Counted from the first letter of the stretch, positions 13,468-25,117 are shown. The stretch: 64,000 nt of DNA from Zychaea mexicana (GCF_025766255.1 NW_026516670.1:682001-746000), one strand, 5' to 3'. Made by a program: numbers and translations. The notes: a model not told the origin generated them from the letters alone.

Positions 13468-14306
13468 ATGCTTCCTCGAACCGTCTTACAACGTGTTGCT
13501 GCTAAGCAAGTCGCTCGACGATCCTATGCTACTGCAGGCAGTAACGTCGCCACTGGTCCAGGTGGCACCAGTGGTGGTCCCGCTGGCGGCCCCAACAAGA
13601 ACGGTGGTGGTAATGGTGGACTTATTATGGGCGTTGCCCTCGGTGGTGCTGTCGCTGCTTATCTTTACAAAAAGAGTCAAGAAGGAGGAGGTAAGCAACC
13701 ATCATCACCATCATCATCATCGAAACTTTTGGTTTCGAACGACTGCGGTTCATGCATGCAGCAAGTGATGAAAACTAACAGTAAGTCCTTCTCTAACTAT
13801 TAGGAAACGCAGAACGAAACTCTGCAAAGCTGAGAGAAGCAGTCGGCGACAAATCTGCAGAAGCCCAAGGCTATGTCGATGCTGTAAAGACCAAGGCCAG
13901 TGACGAATACGAAAACGCCAAGGAAGCTGCAGGCGACAAGGCTTCCGAAGCCCAGAAATATGCGGATGAAGCCAAGTCCAAGGCCAGCAATGAGTACTCC
14001 AATGCAAAGAAGGCAGCCAATGACAAGGCTTCCGAAGCTGAAGGTTACGTCGACTCTGTAAAGAACAAGGCTAGCGATGAATACGCCAACGCAAAGAAGA
14101 CTGCGAACGACATGGCTTCTGAGGCTGAATCTGAAGCGCAAGGCTACGTGGACGTCGCAAAAGAAAAATTGAATAGCACTACAGATTCTGCAAAAGAAAC
14201 AGCAGCCGATACTGCCGCACAAGCACGAGGCTATGTCGATGCAGCAAAGACCAAAGTCAACGACACAGCAGAGGCCGCTAAGGAATATGTAGGAGGAAAG
14301 AAATAA
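13468..14306 (+). CDS. mitochondrial LEA-like amphipathic-repeat protein
   Basis: A 241-aa protein from two exons (13468-13690 and 13804-14306). The N-terminus is a textbook matrix-targeting sequence, MLPRTVLQRVAAKQVARRSY. A Gly-rich linker and a glycine-zipper membrane-like segment (GGLIMGVALGGAVAAYLY) come next. The rest is charged, Ala/Lys/Glu/Asp-rich and built from imperfect 11/22-residue units such as DKASEAQGYVDAVKTKASDE-type blocks, ending KTKVNDTAEAAKEYVGGKK. This is the composition and periodicity of group-3 LEA proteins and related apolipoprotein-like helices, which protect membranes and proteins in desiccation, cold or osmotic stress. The function is inferred from composition, not homology to a named gene. 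It has a strong TATA box and converges with TBCK, stops 136 bp apart. Confidence 0.8.
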
Positions 14307-14415
14307 ATAAATTAAAAGAAGACAGAAAGCAAATGTACATAGACAAACAATATTCCTCTTGGAATCAAGACAATTCTTTTCGCTTTATTATTCTTTGCAG
14401 GCGATCTTGGTGTTT

Positions 14416-14432
14416 TGTGTGTGTGTGTGTGT
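14416..14432. repeat. (TG)n microsatellite between convergent genes
   Basis: About 8.5 TG units in the 3' intergenic space between the LEA-like gene and TBCK. Confidence 0.9.
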
Positions 14433-14441
14433 ATAATTATA

Positions 14442-17400
14442 TCATCGTTTGGATAGTGGAGTAGGCACTTTGCATCGCCAAATGACAAAGGGTGGTTCGG
14501 ATCCTTTGCCCTTATATCCTGCAGTGGTTTGTTTTTGTGGCCGGCACGTGCAAAGCCGTCCGTTACCTAATGAGTTATAGTGCCATTCTGCTGCTTCAAT
14601 GCCTCCTTGTAGTACCGCTGTTCGAGGGAAATGATGGTTCTGTACGAGTTGTGCAGCAAACTGTCACCGGTTGGAGAGAGAAAGAAATTGTTAATCAAAC
14701 CATTATAAATTTAGCCGTCATCGCATTGATAAAAACCATCTTACCTCAGGACCTTGCTTTTCACTATCATCCGCTACTATGACGTGGTATTTACGATTCA
14801 GTTTCCGTAATATGGAAGCATAGCTGTGCAGCTGGCTAGGCTGGACGTTCATGGACGAAGCAAGATGGCCGTTCACAAATCTATCAGTATATTTAAACAC
14901 GTTTAATACTAGTTGTTTACATACAAGATCTCTCTTCTTACTCGGCTTTTAAGAACTTACTCATGGTCGGAACGGATATCCAGTACAAGTGTATACGGTG
15001 AGATTCTGGGGAAATCGGCAATATCTATCCGAGGAGCGAGCTCTTGCTTTCGAACATCAATTGGAAGCGGTTTCTCCCACCATTGCTAATATAGAGTAAC
15101 GCTAATAGGTGAATAACACATAAAATTTACGACTACGTGGTTTGCATATAGTTATACCTGTCCCTCTTTATCAGATAATGGTGCAACAGGCCGTAATGAT
15201 ACAACACTTGGTGGGGTCACTTTGCACATTTTCATTGCACTCTGAATACACCCTTCAATATCAATCTTTGGGAAATGTTCAGAAAACAACGAAATGCATC
15301 CGTTGAACTCATATTTCAACAACTCGTCTCGGATCTGTCGCAAAATAGCAACACCGACAAACAGTGGAAGTGATGGTGGGCCCACCATAAATTTGTCCCA
15401 CAAGTGATATACTTTGTCCAATGGAAATACATCTAATACATGAATAAAGATTGGTGTTAAGCAATATTTCTTGCGATGAAAATTCTGAAAGTCCCTCTAC
15501 TCTCCTCTAATAGTTTGTCCTACTTACGAGTGAACAGTGTCAAAAACCATCGAATCGCGTACAGGTCAGGAACGAAACCAATGGCGTCAATATGTGCAGA
15601 TAATTCAGGATCATGGAAACTAAGGACATGTCGGAACACTGCAAAGTAATCTTGCAGGACAGCCGAATTGTCTCTGAGAAAAAAGTTATTGAGGAACTTT
15701 AGAATAAATTTTTGAAGACAGGCAAAGGCTAAAGCTTCATCGTTAAAGTTGAGTGTAAGAAATGGTGCGCAAAGCGAGTCGAGGCCTATGCGCATCTTTG
15801 ATAGTTAGTCCTGACGGGCTTTACTTCAAGCATAATCTTCCTGCTTAATATCCCTTTCTCCCTTTGATCTCATTACCTTGCCAATACACCCACTTCTTAT
15901 TTGATGATACCCAGGACTTTAATAACCGGCGTAGCTTCTCATGGCCAGCAGATGATGCCAGGAGCTGATTGTACTGGTGACATCGCGGTACGTCTATTTC
16001 AAGCGTTAGGTTTGTTGATATCAGCGCCTTTTTTAATCCCATAAGTGCATTCCTCATTCGTTCTGTTTGAATACTTACCCACATCAATCTATTAATGATC
16101 CAGAACGAAAACAAAATGATATAGTCAGCTTTCCCTTGCCATTTTCAAATTAAGAAGTTTCCCACTTTCTTTTTTACCTGGCGATCGGAAGCTATATCGT
16201 TATATTTGTCGATACGCTGATATTCAGTTTCTACATCGCCATGAACATCCAATATGGCGGCCCATATCTTATTCCGTAATAGTGGAGGGATATCCACCTT
16301 GGCATGGTGCAGGATCTCCTTTTGCGAAGCAGGGTATTGTCTCAACAGTTCAGCAAACAATCGCTGACGATGGTATTGGTAATTTACGTCTTGTTCACGA
16401 AGCGATAAAGGACGTCGAGGAATGGATGACTGTGTGGGTGTCGACGGTGCTGCTGCTGGCGTACCGACCGAAATTGAAGACGATGAACGTGAACGGTTCA
16501 TGCTACTCAAAGAAAACGTGCGGTTCAAGGACCGACTCGTGGATGGCGTTGTAGGCGTAGTTATTGAAATAAGTGCAGCACTACTGGGTGGTCCATTACC
16601 GATTGTTACTGCTGAATGAGGTGATGATATTTCATCGTCAAAAACAAAATCTTCGTTTTCGCCCTCGTTATTGTTTAAATTGTCAAACTTGTCCGTTTCT
16701 TTAAGTAAGAAATTTACATCGTTTTCGTCAACGACGTTGAAATAATCCGCATCCCATTCAAAGCGTTCCGAGTGTCGCTGTTCCTGTTGTTCGAGGCGTT
16801 GGTATAGTTCCTTGAAACTGAGAATATGCATCGTATCCGAGTATAGCTGTGTCGTGTCCACCATGACAGGCCCGATTTCTTCTGCATCCTCGATAAAGCA
16901 AACGCGTGGAAGTCTTTCGATGACTGGTACAGATAAAAACACACCTCGTTTGACAAGGTTGACCTCAACATCGCCACCTGCTAATCGCCAAAGATGGTAT
17001 ATATGGGAGAGTGGAAGGTCTGCTAATGGATCGCTTGGTGGTTGCTTTTTCATCGGTGTTGTTGGCCGATCGATATCCGTTTCGTCGGGCTGCAGATCTT
17101 GAGATGCAAGAATCGGTCCTTGAACCCAATCATGGCCTTTCATTTTGTTCTTCTTGCTGCTACTGCTCAAGAATGGTAAGGCAAGGATTTGGTGATAATA
17201 GGGTCGCTGAGTATGTGAAACTTGGAGACACATCAGTATGAGTTCTCTAAACGCCTCAATTTCTGCTTTAGCGTTGACGCTGTCGCCACTGTCGCTAACG
17301 TTGTTGCCTTGTAAAAAGCTGAGAACGTCCTTGTTGATATCTAGCGACTCAATCCCTTGGTGGTACCACACGCTATTGCTGCTATCTTCTTCGTTTTCCT

Positions 17401-18514
17401 TTGCCCAATCTGCTAGCGTGCTCAGCGTATCAAAGATCAATCCAACATCCGATGTTGTCCAGAAGGTGTTCCGGCAAAACTGTTCGACCAGAATGATACC
17501 CACTGCCCAGCAATCTCGCTGTTCCATAAAAATACAATCATGGCCATACGTCAATCGTCTTAAGCTTTCTCTATGTCCTTTTCGTCTCAACACGTTGATT
17601 ATAATGGATATATACCTTGTCGTAGCCAGATGACTCAGCACCCTCGTCGTCTAGGACACACTCAGGGGCCAAATAGCCTGGATATCTTGGTTACTCATCC
17701 GTTAATATTCACTTTGTTTCGTTCCATATCGCTTTCTGCTCCTGTTTCTTTTCGTACCTACCCAATAGGAAAATCAACATCTACACCATGGCCCGTCATA
17801 TAATACAGTCCATAGCCCGAAAGTTTTATTCGATCTTGTTCATCCAGCAGCACATTTTGAGGTGATAGTGCAGCATGAACAACATTGTTCTGCTCCAAGT
17901 AGGACAGGGCACCGAACATCTCGCAGGCATACCGCTGTAAAAGATTTATACTGACATATGTAAAGAGCGCCAAAGTCAGTATTATATTATGCAAAAGAAA
18001 AGCATTTAGTTATCTTAAAGGGGGTAGCAACATTATTAAACCTTCCCCGTTTTTTATGCTTTACCTGACCGATGTCTCTGCTTTAACGCTACGCGTCTTT
18101 TGTAGGGAGTTATCATGATATTCGTTGACAACGAACAGTCTATCTAATTGTGCATTAAAAATAAAGTTTATCGCACAACTTAGTATAAGGTACGTTGTGG
18201 TGGTTCTCGGTCCCTGTTTTGTTGTGGATTTACTTTTCGGACTAATCAAAAAGCGAAGGGTGGGGGTGAAGTCTATAGAACATACCATGTTTGCCTCGGT
18301 GAATTTCTACATACTCGCATAAATTTTCATGACACAGCGATTTCAATAGTTGGAAACGGCCCATGATTTGTGAAGGTGCTGAAACTGCCAAATGGCCTGA
18401 TTGCGCGAGTGCTTCGGACGACCTTGCCGACGCTACGAAATTACAGGATGCAAGTTTGGGCGTAGGTCGTTCATAATGCACCTTTAAATCACTGGCGTTT
18501 GCGAATAGCGCCAT
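14442..18514 (-). CDS. TBCK: TBCK: pseudokinase + TBC (Rab-GAP) + rhodanese protein
   Basis: Three-domain protein whose animal orthologue is a subunit of the endosomal FERRY complex and is linked to mTOR/Rab signalling. Domain 1 is a kinase fold with degenerate catalysis: [20 protein letters not shown] replaces the HRD loop, and [20 protein letters not shown] stands where DFG would be. Domain 2 is a TBC domain: [19 protein letters not shown], then [14 protein letters not shown] and WVYWQG (arginine and glutamine fingers both kept), then [39 protein letters not shown] and [15 protein letters not shown]. Domain 3 is a rhodanese-like tail ([39 protein letters not shown], then [20 protein letters not shown]). 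An acidic, Ser-rich linker separates domains 1 and 2. At least ten exons; start [15 protein letters not shown], stop TGA at 14444-14442. Wording is very close to human TBCK. Confidence 0.93.
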
Positions 18515-20150
18515 GGAAAAATACGTTGAAAAAAAGCGGGGATGTTATTAAAAGCAGAGACGAAAAAGAAGTATACGCCCAGAGTTTATAGAGAGAGGAA
18601 AAAGAAAAAAAAGGGAAACAGATATGCCGCATATGTGTACACACCTGTGTTCCAAGAAGCAGGTCGGGCTTTAGCACCAATGTATCTACATACACAGACA
18701 CATACACAACTAGGTCTCACAAAGGTGATTAGCATTGAGCGTACCATGCATTTTAAACTTAGCGCTATGTCTTATTTCCATTGGCATGACATTCTTTGCA
18801 TACGGTGAAAAGATTACCTTTGACGCGACTTTTTCATTATCCAGCCCTTTACATCTATTTCAACTTAGCACAGGCCGTGCCTCCTCCACATCTTGCAGTT
18901 CGTTCAAAATTGGACCTTTAAGAACGTTGACACGGATAGTGGTAAGCGGCACGGAAGACTTTATATGTCAAAGATTAAAAACCAGTGAGCAATTACTGAT
19001 TTACATCTCCTTCAATATGATCTATTTAAAAGATTCTAAAAGGAGGTCAAACAAGCTATTTTATGAAAAGGATTGGTATATGAGCTGTGCTAAGGTGATG
19101 TTTTTACGCAATACCGGCCTTAGCCTTTGATTGATAAGTCTTTGGATGCAGAAGGGGAAGCACTTATTGATCTGCTGCTTGCAAGTGCTGTAACTTGCGA
19201 GAAAAAAAACATGCGAATGTTTCGATAGAGGTGGGAGCTTCAATGTGTCCAATGTGTAACTCCCGGTAAGTGCAATCGCTTGACTTCCTCAGCCCCTTCT
19301 CGAGCTGACTGAGCATATTTTCACTGTCAACGGATAACAAGAGCAATCAGTTCTGTTTGCTGTGTCCTTTACAATCTCATAGGATGCTCACCAACAGCTT
19401 GAATTCCTAAGTGGGTCGAACTTCATTGCAATTTGAGCGGTTTTCCAAACATCCCAAGACGTTGTGTATCAGTATGTCTGATGTAGAGTTTATTTGCTGC
19501 GGTATTAGCCTTCACTTTACCAATTCGAAAGGCTATATATCTTAGCGATCCTCAGTAAGGATCGTGTCACCGTCCGTCCGCTCCTTGAAATCCGTGAGGT
19601 GGTAATCTTTGCTCTTGTAGAAATCTCATCAAGAATAGTGCAAGTTGATTATCGCTTGATGCTTTTACAGAGGGCCTTTCATGGCTTTTGTCATAGATCC
19701 TCTCCATTCATATCTTATCATCAATTATATGGTGCTTTTATTTCTGCATTTTGTCTCTATTCCTTAGGCTTTGTTGTAGCCGTTGCGAAATATTTGTGCA
19801 TTTATTATTGGTTGTTGCGTATTATTCCACGTATACCACATTCCCTCATTTTATACCTGTAAACGTAAGTTGAAGTAATTCTCCTTTAACTCATGGGATA
19901 ACTTATCGAAAGATCTTCGAACTTCTTAGGTAGTTAATTTTTGGAGGCGTGGGTGGTGTGTCCCAATGCACGCTCCTAGTTGACGTCTTTGATGCCTTCA
20001 ACTAGATAATTGTTTTGGTACTATTTTGCGATTAAATGAGTTGGTTGTATAGATCTGAATTAGAATAGGAAGTTTCTTTTCCAGTTACTGCTTAGGGATG
20101 TCAAAGCCGTTTCCATCTCGTCCTCCACCACCAATTATGCCGAATGAATA

Positions 20151-20242
20151 CATAGATCAATCAAGGTCCATGTGGGCCTAGTGTCGACCTTTCGAGTCAC
20201 TAGAGTGTAAAGTTAGAAGGCCAATGCTCGGTTAAAGAAGAA
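20151..20242. repeat. diverged direct repeat, copy A
   Basis: Shares ordered blocks with copy B at 20622-20712: ATAGATCAAT, ATGTGGGC, GTCGACCT(T/C)TCGA, AAAGTTA, AGGCC and a final AAAGAAG. Spacing between the blocks differs by a few bases. The copies are about 470 bp apart in the same orientation. It may be an old terminal or tandem duplication; no coding capacity is seen between them. Confidence 0.5.
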
Positions 20243-20621
20243 ATTTTATATGATCCATATCACAAAGGTCGATTGATGAAATATCTATGGTTCTTTTAAT
20301 GAGTGAAAGTGGAATAGAAAGAGTGCACAGGAATCAGAAAAGCAAAACCAATCATATGCGCAATAATTACATGTTGTCACACCTTTGACATCATGGCACC
20401 GGAAATTACAGTAGTGTGTGCACCTGGTGATATCCGAGAATAAGGTACAGTAGCAAAAGCGATATGTATTGTTTACACATGCCTTCAATCTTTCTTTGTT
20501 AAATCAACGCAGTCATCAAAAATGACGTTCACCTGTGTCAAACTGGGTCGACCTTACCAATAGCGTTGGCCAACAGGTCGATCTGCTAACAGGGATCGAC
20601 AACCGTCCTCCCAACCTATTT

Positions 20622-20712
20622 GATAGATCAATGGATTAATGGATCGAGAATGTGGGCAAGATCAAGTCGACCTCTCGAACCTTGACCTCAAAAGTTAACA
20701 GGCCCAAAGAAG
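20622..20712. repeat. diverged direct repeat, copy B
   Basis: Partner of copy A; the blocks ATAGATCAAT, ATGTGGGC, GTCGACCTCTCGA, AAAGTTA, AGGCC and AAAGAAG occur in the same order. Upstream, CCGTCCTCCCAACC here resembles CGTCCTCCACCACC upstream of copy A, so the similarity may extend further left. Confidence 0.5.
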
Positions 20713-21269
20713 CTACTCAGCGCCAATCTTTGATTATGAAATACTCTATCACCATATGTAAGCAACTGTATTCGTTCCTATTATATGCTAAATGCATTGA
20801 AAGTACCCCAGTACTGTATGATTAATCGCAGTGTGGTATATCCAAAAAAACTGCATGTTATTATAAACCTTTGCAGTGTTTGACCTTTACGATACATAGT
20901 TATGCATGCACTCATCAGTATGAAGTGTTATATCAGAATGTCTTCCCTCACATTTATTCGTAACCTTGTATGGATCGCTATTTTTGAGACTTTCACTGGT
21001 GGTGCTCCTAGTACAATGTTCTTGATTTCGATAACATACTATAATCCAACGATTGCATGTAACGGAACATTTTCGTTTACATGACAAGTTCCAAAAAAGC
21101 GGGTCGTTGTCTTACGGGCCACGTGTTTACATTCAATTAATAACAATGCAATTTCATCATGTTTGCTTGTGCCACCCTTTTATGGTACATAGATAGGAAT
21201 AAACACACAAATTATTCTCCTTTTCTTTTTCTCTCTTTCTCTTCTTTTTACAACACATATAAAGAAAAA

Positions 21270-21731
21270 ATGTCAGCCTACTCTGGTCGCGATATAGCGC
21301 TGTTCGTGGTAGCCTTCTTCTTCCCACCCCTTGCAGTGCTCGTCAAGTGTGGCTGCGGTATTGATTTTTTGATCAACATTTGCTTATGGGCTCTTGGCGC
21401 CAGTAAGTTTACCAACCAATATACTCTTGAGCCAAGTAGAAACAAAGCGAAAAGTGAAGACGCCCACACTAATCAATTAAATCGAATTTGAATTGATCAA
21501 CAACAAAAAAAAGTCCCCGGTATTGTCCATGCGTTTTACATTGTGCATAAGCATAACGACAATTTCGAAGACCTCGAACGAGGTGGTCTTCAGTATCAGC
21601 AAGTTCCTTCAGAGGAACCAAGTCGCGTGGTCTACGGATCTACCAATACAGGTAAAAAACAGAACTAGTCTCTTAAAACGCACCCAACACTTCACTTATC
21701 AAATCTCTATTCTAACCATTTAGAACAATAA
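21270..21731 (+). CDS. PMP3: PMP3-family plasma-membrane proteolipid
   Basis: Small hydrophobic protein of the UPF0057/PMP3 (stress-induced hydrophobic peptide) family, which influences plasma-membrane potential and salt tolerance. Three exons (21270-21402, 21514-21651, 21724-21731) give 92 aa. Exon 1 has the two-helix start, MSAYSGRDIALFVVAFFFPP, then LAVLVKCGCGIDFLINICLW; exon 2 continues with IPGIVHAFYIVHKHND, the family signature. The tail (FEDLERGGLQYQQVPSEEP) is longer than in the about 55-aa yeast Pmp3 and hydrophilic, as in some filamentous-fungal members. The last coding exon is only 8 nt. The stop faces the eS1 gene, 262 bp away. Confidence 0.92.
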
Positions 21732-21993
21732 CGGCTATGTTTATCACTCTCTCCTTTTATCCACCGTTTTATATCGTTTAAAATATATTACTTCATTATC
21801 ATCACTCTGAACGACAACTCCACAATAGCATAACATCACTAAGGAACATTGAAATATGGCCCTCCTCTTGGTTTCTTTCTTACCAAACACTACCGCGCAC
21901 AAACGACACATAGCGACAGTGTACAAAACACACATACACAGAGTTATTTTTCAAAAACAAGCGGCAAAAGATGTTTATTCAAATTAGCCAGAT

Positions 21994-23383
21994 TTAGACG
22001 GATTCAAGGACAGGGGGCTCCTTGAAGTCCTTGACCTTAGCGCCAGAGTCTTCAGCGGCAGCGGAACCACCGTGAAGAGCCAACAAAGCCGAGACATCGA
22101 ACTTGGGGGCCTTCAAGATCTTGACCTTGCGGATGTAGGTGTTCTGCAAGGGGTAGATGCTCTGGCAAGCCTTCTCGATGCGGACAGCAATACCGTCCTG
22201 GGCAGAGGCCGAGGCCGAGGAAGTGACCTTGTTGACCAATTCCTTCAAGTCGCAGGCAACAGCTTCCTCAGACATGATGTCGAACATCTTCTTGCGGATC
22301 TGACGGACCTGAGCAGACTGGGCGTAGGTGGTCTTCTTGAGCTGATTGCGACGACGAGCGGTGAACGAGATGGCAAACAAGCGGACGAGGTAACCATCGG
22401 TGGTCTTGACATCGACGAAAGCCTCAATCAAAGTCTATTTTTTTGTTCGCACCCATTACAGATACATGTATTGTTTAGTCTCTGTGGTGATCTTTCGCTT
22501 CCTTTCCTTTCTCGGACCTCTTTCGTATTCGACGTCAAATCATATAAACGCGATTATTTACCTGCCACTTCTTGACCATGGAACGGAGCTTGTCCGAGGT
22601 CATGTCCATACCATAAAAGTTGGTGAGGCAGTTCTTGCCCTGGATTTCATCAACCTTAAGCTGGATCTTGCGGAAGGCACGGGACTCATCCTTGCTAAGA
22701 TCGCCGAGGGAAGCCTCAACGACACGGCCGTTAAGCGAATCGTTGGCGTTACCTATTTTTTTTATTTCATAGCGTTATTACTTCTGGTTTGTTGCTCCTC
22801 CCACAATCAGCTTTTGCTAATGTTGCTGTTGTTTGCTCTTCATGAGCTAGAATTTTTCCAAAGTACAGTTAAAGACACTTACGCAAACCCTGGGTGCGGT
22901 TGACCAAGGTCTTACCAACCTGGCGAACTTCGAACATGGAAGGAGCCTTGATGTCATACCAGTCCTTACGGGTGAAGGGGTCAACGCTAAAAGTAAAAAT
23001 AAAAAAGATTTAATTTTCTGGCGCGTTTCCACAAAATGATCACTTATCGTTTGACGTAGTCGTTTCCAATAAGTTCGTAGAGAATGGGAAGAGTAACTTA
23101 CACCTTCTTCTTCAAACCCTTCTTTCCTTTGCTAAGACGCCTATATGATTATAATAAGGAAAGTACCAAGATCGATTAACATCAAATTATCGTAATGTTA
23201 CCCAAAGCCAATATATTTTTTCTTCCGTCTGTCAGGTATAAGCTTACTTGTTCTTGCCAACAGCTATATGTATAGAAAAATCAAAAGGTGTTTTGAGTTA
23301 GCAGGGATGTTGTTGAATCATGGATTCACGTTGATTGATGAATAGATGGATGGATGGATGGATGGCCCATAGTACATACCCAT
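21994..23383 (-). CDS. RPS1: 40S ribosomal protein eS1 (S3a / yeast Rps1)
   Basis: Component of the small ribosomal subunit near the mRNA exit channel. Seen in order: [133 protein letters not shown], and a C-terminus ending KEPPVLESV. The start is unusual: the only coding bases of exon 1 are ATGG (23383-23380), followed directly by a GTATGT donor; exon 2 supplies the rest of the Ala codon. About five introns, including inside the first 15 codons, a common place in fungal ribosomal-protein genes. Identification is certain; the first-exon call rests on splice signals and protein continuity. Confidence 0.95.
23345..23364. repeat. (GATG)n/(GGAT)n microsatellite at the 5' end of eS1
   Basis: Five tandem GATG units in the first intron of the eS1 gene, just downstream of its 4-nt coding exon. 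Confidence 0.85.
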
Positions 23384-23730
23384 GATGGATGGATTACTGA
23401 AAAGGAAGGCTTTTCGGCTTCAGGACGTGGTTGTCTTCTTGGGCTGCTGCGATCATTTACAAAGTCAGATTTCCTAATTCGACAGGCTCAACGGAGCCTT
23501 ACATATTTTATTGCTGTGTGCTCTTGCCCCCTTTGTTTCTTCTCATAATACTAAATCATTAGCGTTGTCACCATATTCAATATTGAAATTACTGGGCACA
23601 TCAATTATCGCACTGCTACCATGTTTAAATATCTAAATGGCGCAGTATGGAACGACTCAAAAAGTAATAAAGAAGATCGTATTTGAGGAAACCCCTGGTT
23701 ATGAAAGAAATGAACAAGAATATACATAGT
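23384..23730. other. short intergenic region upstream of eS1 / downstream of GAR transformylase
   Basis: About 350 bp; should contain the eS1 promoter and leader. Nothing else recognised. Confidence 0.5.
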
Positions 23731-24351
23731 TTATTCACTAGCAGTTAATTCATCCAAAAACTTTTGTGCTCCTTCTACAATGATTTCATGTTCCACACTA
23801 TGTATTCTTTTCTCAAGATCTTCCAAGGTATCGTCTTTTTCGATCGGGATGTTCCGTTGCAAGATAACCTGGCCACGATCGACGTCGGCAATGACCTTGT
23901 GAACCATGACACCAGTATGCTGAATATCGCCCTTTTTGAAAGCGTCATAGGCGCGTTCAATCGCATGGGCACCATCAAACTGACCCGGTAAAGCCGGGTG
24001 CAAGTTCATGACATTGTTTTGTGGAAAGAAAGACAAGAATTCGGGTGACAGGATATGCATAAATCCAGCCAAGACCACCAAGTCTGGCTTGTATTCTTCT
24101 TGTATCGTCTTGGCAACGTAAATGTCAAAGTCGACGCGTGTTTTGCCTTGATCCTTGAATTGTTTGAGTGAGAATGTTCGGGTCGGGATGCCGGCCTTGT
24201 TTGCGCGTTCAAGACCGTATGCTGCTTTGCGATTCGAACCCACAACAACAATGTTGGCGCGAAGTTTGCCGGATTGTGTGGCGTCAATGAGAGCTTGCAA
24301 ATTGGAGCCGGAACCAGAAATGAGAATTGCAATGGTTGGTAATGAGGCCAT
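23731..24351 (-). CDS. ADE8: phosphoribosylglycinamide formyltransferase (GAR transformylase)
   Basis: Cytosolic enzyme that transfers a formyl group from 10-formyl-THF to GAR, third step of de novo purine synthesis. Intronless, 206 aa, the usual size for monofunctional PurN/Ade8. Phosphate loop near the start, ILISGSGSNLQALIDA; then VVLAGFMHILSPEFL; then the folate/catalytic segment NLHPALPGQFDGAHAIERA carrying the Asn and His; then GVMVHKVIADVDRGQVILQ with the catalytic Asp. The enzyme stands alone here, as in fungi, and is not fused to GARS/AIRS as in animals. ATG at 24351 fits the family N-terminus. Confidence 0.95.
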   Translation of the reverse strand: MASLPTIAILISGSGSNLQALIDATQSGKLRANIVVVGSNRKAAYGLERANKAGIPTRTFSLKQFKDQGKTRVDFDIYVAKTIQEEYKPDLVVLAGFMHILSPEFLSFFPQNNVMNLHPALPGQFDGAHAIERAYDAFKKGDIQHTGVMVHKVIADVDRGQVILQRNIPIEKDDTLEDLEKRIHSVEHEIIVEGAQKFLDELTASE

Positions 24352-24725
24352 TTCTTAATTTAGTATGCGTGTGTGTTCGGTGGTAGTAGTGTATGTCGAA
24401 AGGATATGGTTTGATGGGTAATAAAGAAAGAGATGGATGTGAAATTCCAGTGGCTTGCTCCGCTGGCGAACAGAGGGCGCCTGTGAAATCTTGGAATCCC
24501 TCTCTGTCATTTAGATTATGCTATAGGCATTAAGTGTCCTTCGATATATATAAAAAAGTGCATAGAATCGTTGTTGATTTTTTATTCAAGTATGTGGATA
24601 CATGTGTGCGGACGAGAGTAAGGATATGCTATGGTTGTCGAGGTCGAAGAAAAGAAACAAATGCGCACGACAGAAAAGGGGAGACAATGTTGCGAGGTAG
24701 TTGAGATAGCTTTGGTTGATTCCTT
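24352..24725. other. intergenic region between SmG and GAR transformylase
   Basis: About 370 bp upstream of GAR transformylase. It contains GATATATATAAAAAAG near 24543-24558, not positioned as an obvious TATA box. No gene seen. Confidence 0.45.
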
Positions 24726-25117
24726 TCAGATACGTTCCATGGCTTCCATAAGATTAATGCTGTTACCACGAATAACCTATACGGCCATAAAAACAGCTTG
24801 TTTAGTTCCATTTCTTATAGGCATAATCCGATGAAAAACACAAGAAAACATACAATCATGCCAATATGGTTCTTTTCAGACGCGCTAATCTCTTCGACGG
24901 CATCGTCGAGAACAATGTTCATAAAGGGATCGTATCCACGAAGTACACCCGTGACTCGTCGGTTGCCATTCAACTGAAGCATCAGGCGCTTGTCCATGTA
25001 TCTAGTGATTCATTTCGTAAATGTCTTTAGTCTTTTTGATCAACAAATTTGTGTAGCTAAATTGAATAAAAAAATATAAACTCACCTTCTCAATTCTGGG
25101 GTAGGTGCTTTAACCAT
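24726..25117 (-). CDS. SMX2: small nuclear ribonucleoprotein SmG
   Basis: Sm-fold subunit of the heptameric ring of spliceosomal snRNPs U1, U2, U4 and U5. Three exons (25117-25086, 24999-24854, 24776-24726). MVKAPTPELRRYMDKRLMLQ begins the protein, then LNGNRRVTGVLRGYDPFMNI (Sm1 motif), VLDDAVEEISASEKNHIGMI, and VIRGNSINLMEAMERI as the Sm2 motif and C-terminus. Length and both motifs match SmG rather than the related LSm7. Starts 228 bp from the divergent brawnin-like gene, so the two probably share a promoter region. Confidence 0.94.

Larger units (their letters stand above)
18515..21269. other. gene-poor region between TBCK and PMP3
   Basis: About 2.75 kb. The left end is the TBCK upstream region; the right end (from about 21150) is the PMP3 leader, rich in TTC/TTTTCT. 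Open frames here are short and lack protein character. It contains a pair of diverged direct repeats near 20150 and 20622, listed separately, and a small hairpin CGATCCTCAGTAAGGATCG near 19545. Confidence 0.55.

Noticed and set aside
13750..14222. Long hydrophobic minus-strand frames
   Set aside because: They are the complement of the Ala/Lys/Glu repeat region of the LEA-like gene, which by composition yields Leu/Phe-rich antisense translations.
18735..19130. 131-codon plus-strand frame
   Set aside because: Begins at a non-ATG codon and reads like random AT-rich translation.
24225..24245. GATTCGAACCC, looks like a tRNA T-arm
   Set aside because: Lies inside the conserved GSNRKAAYG coding segment of GAR transformylase.
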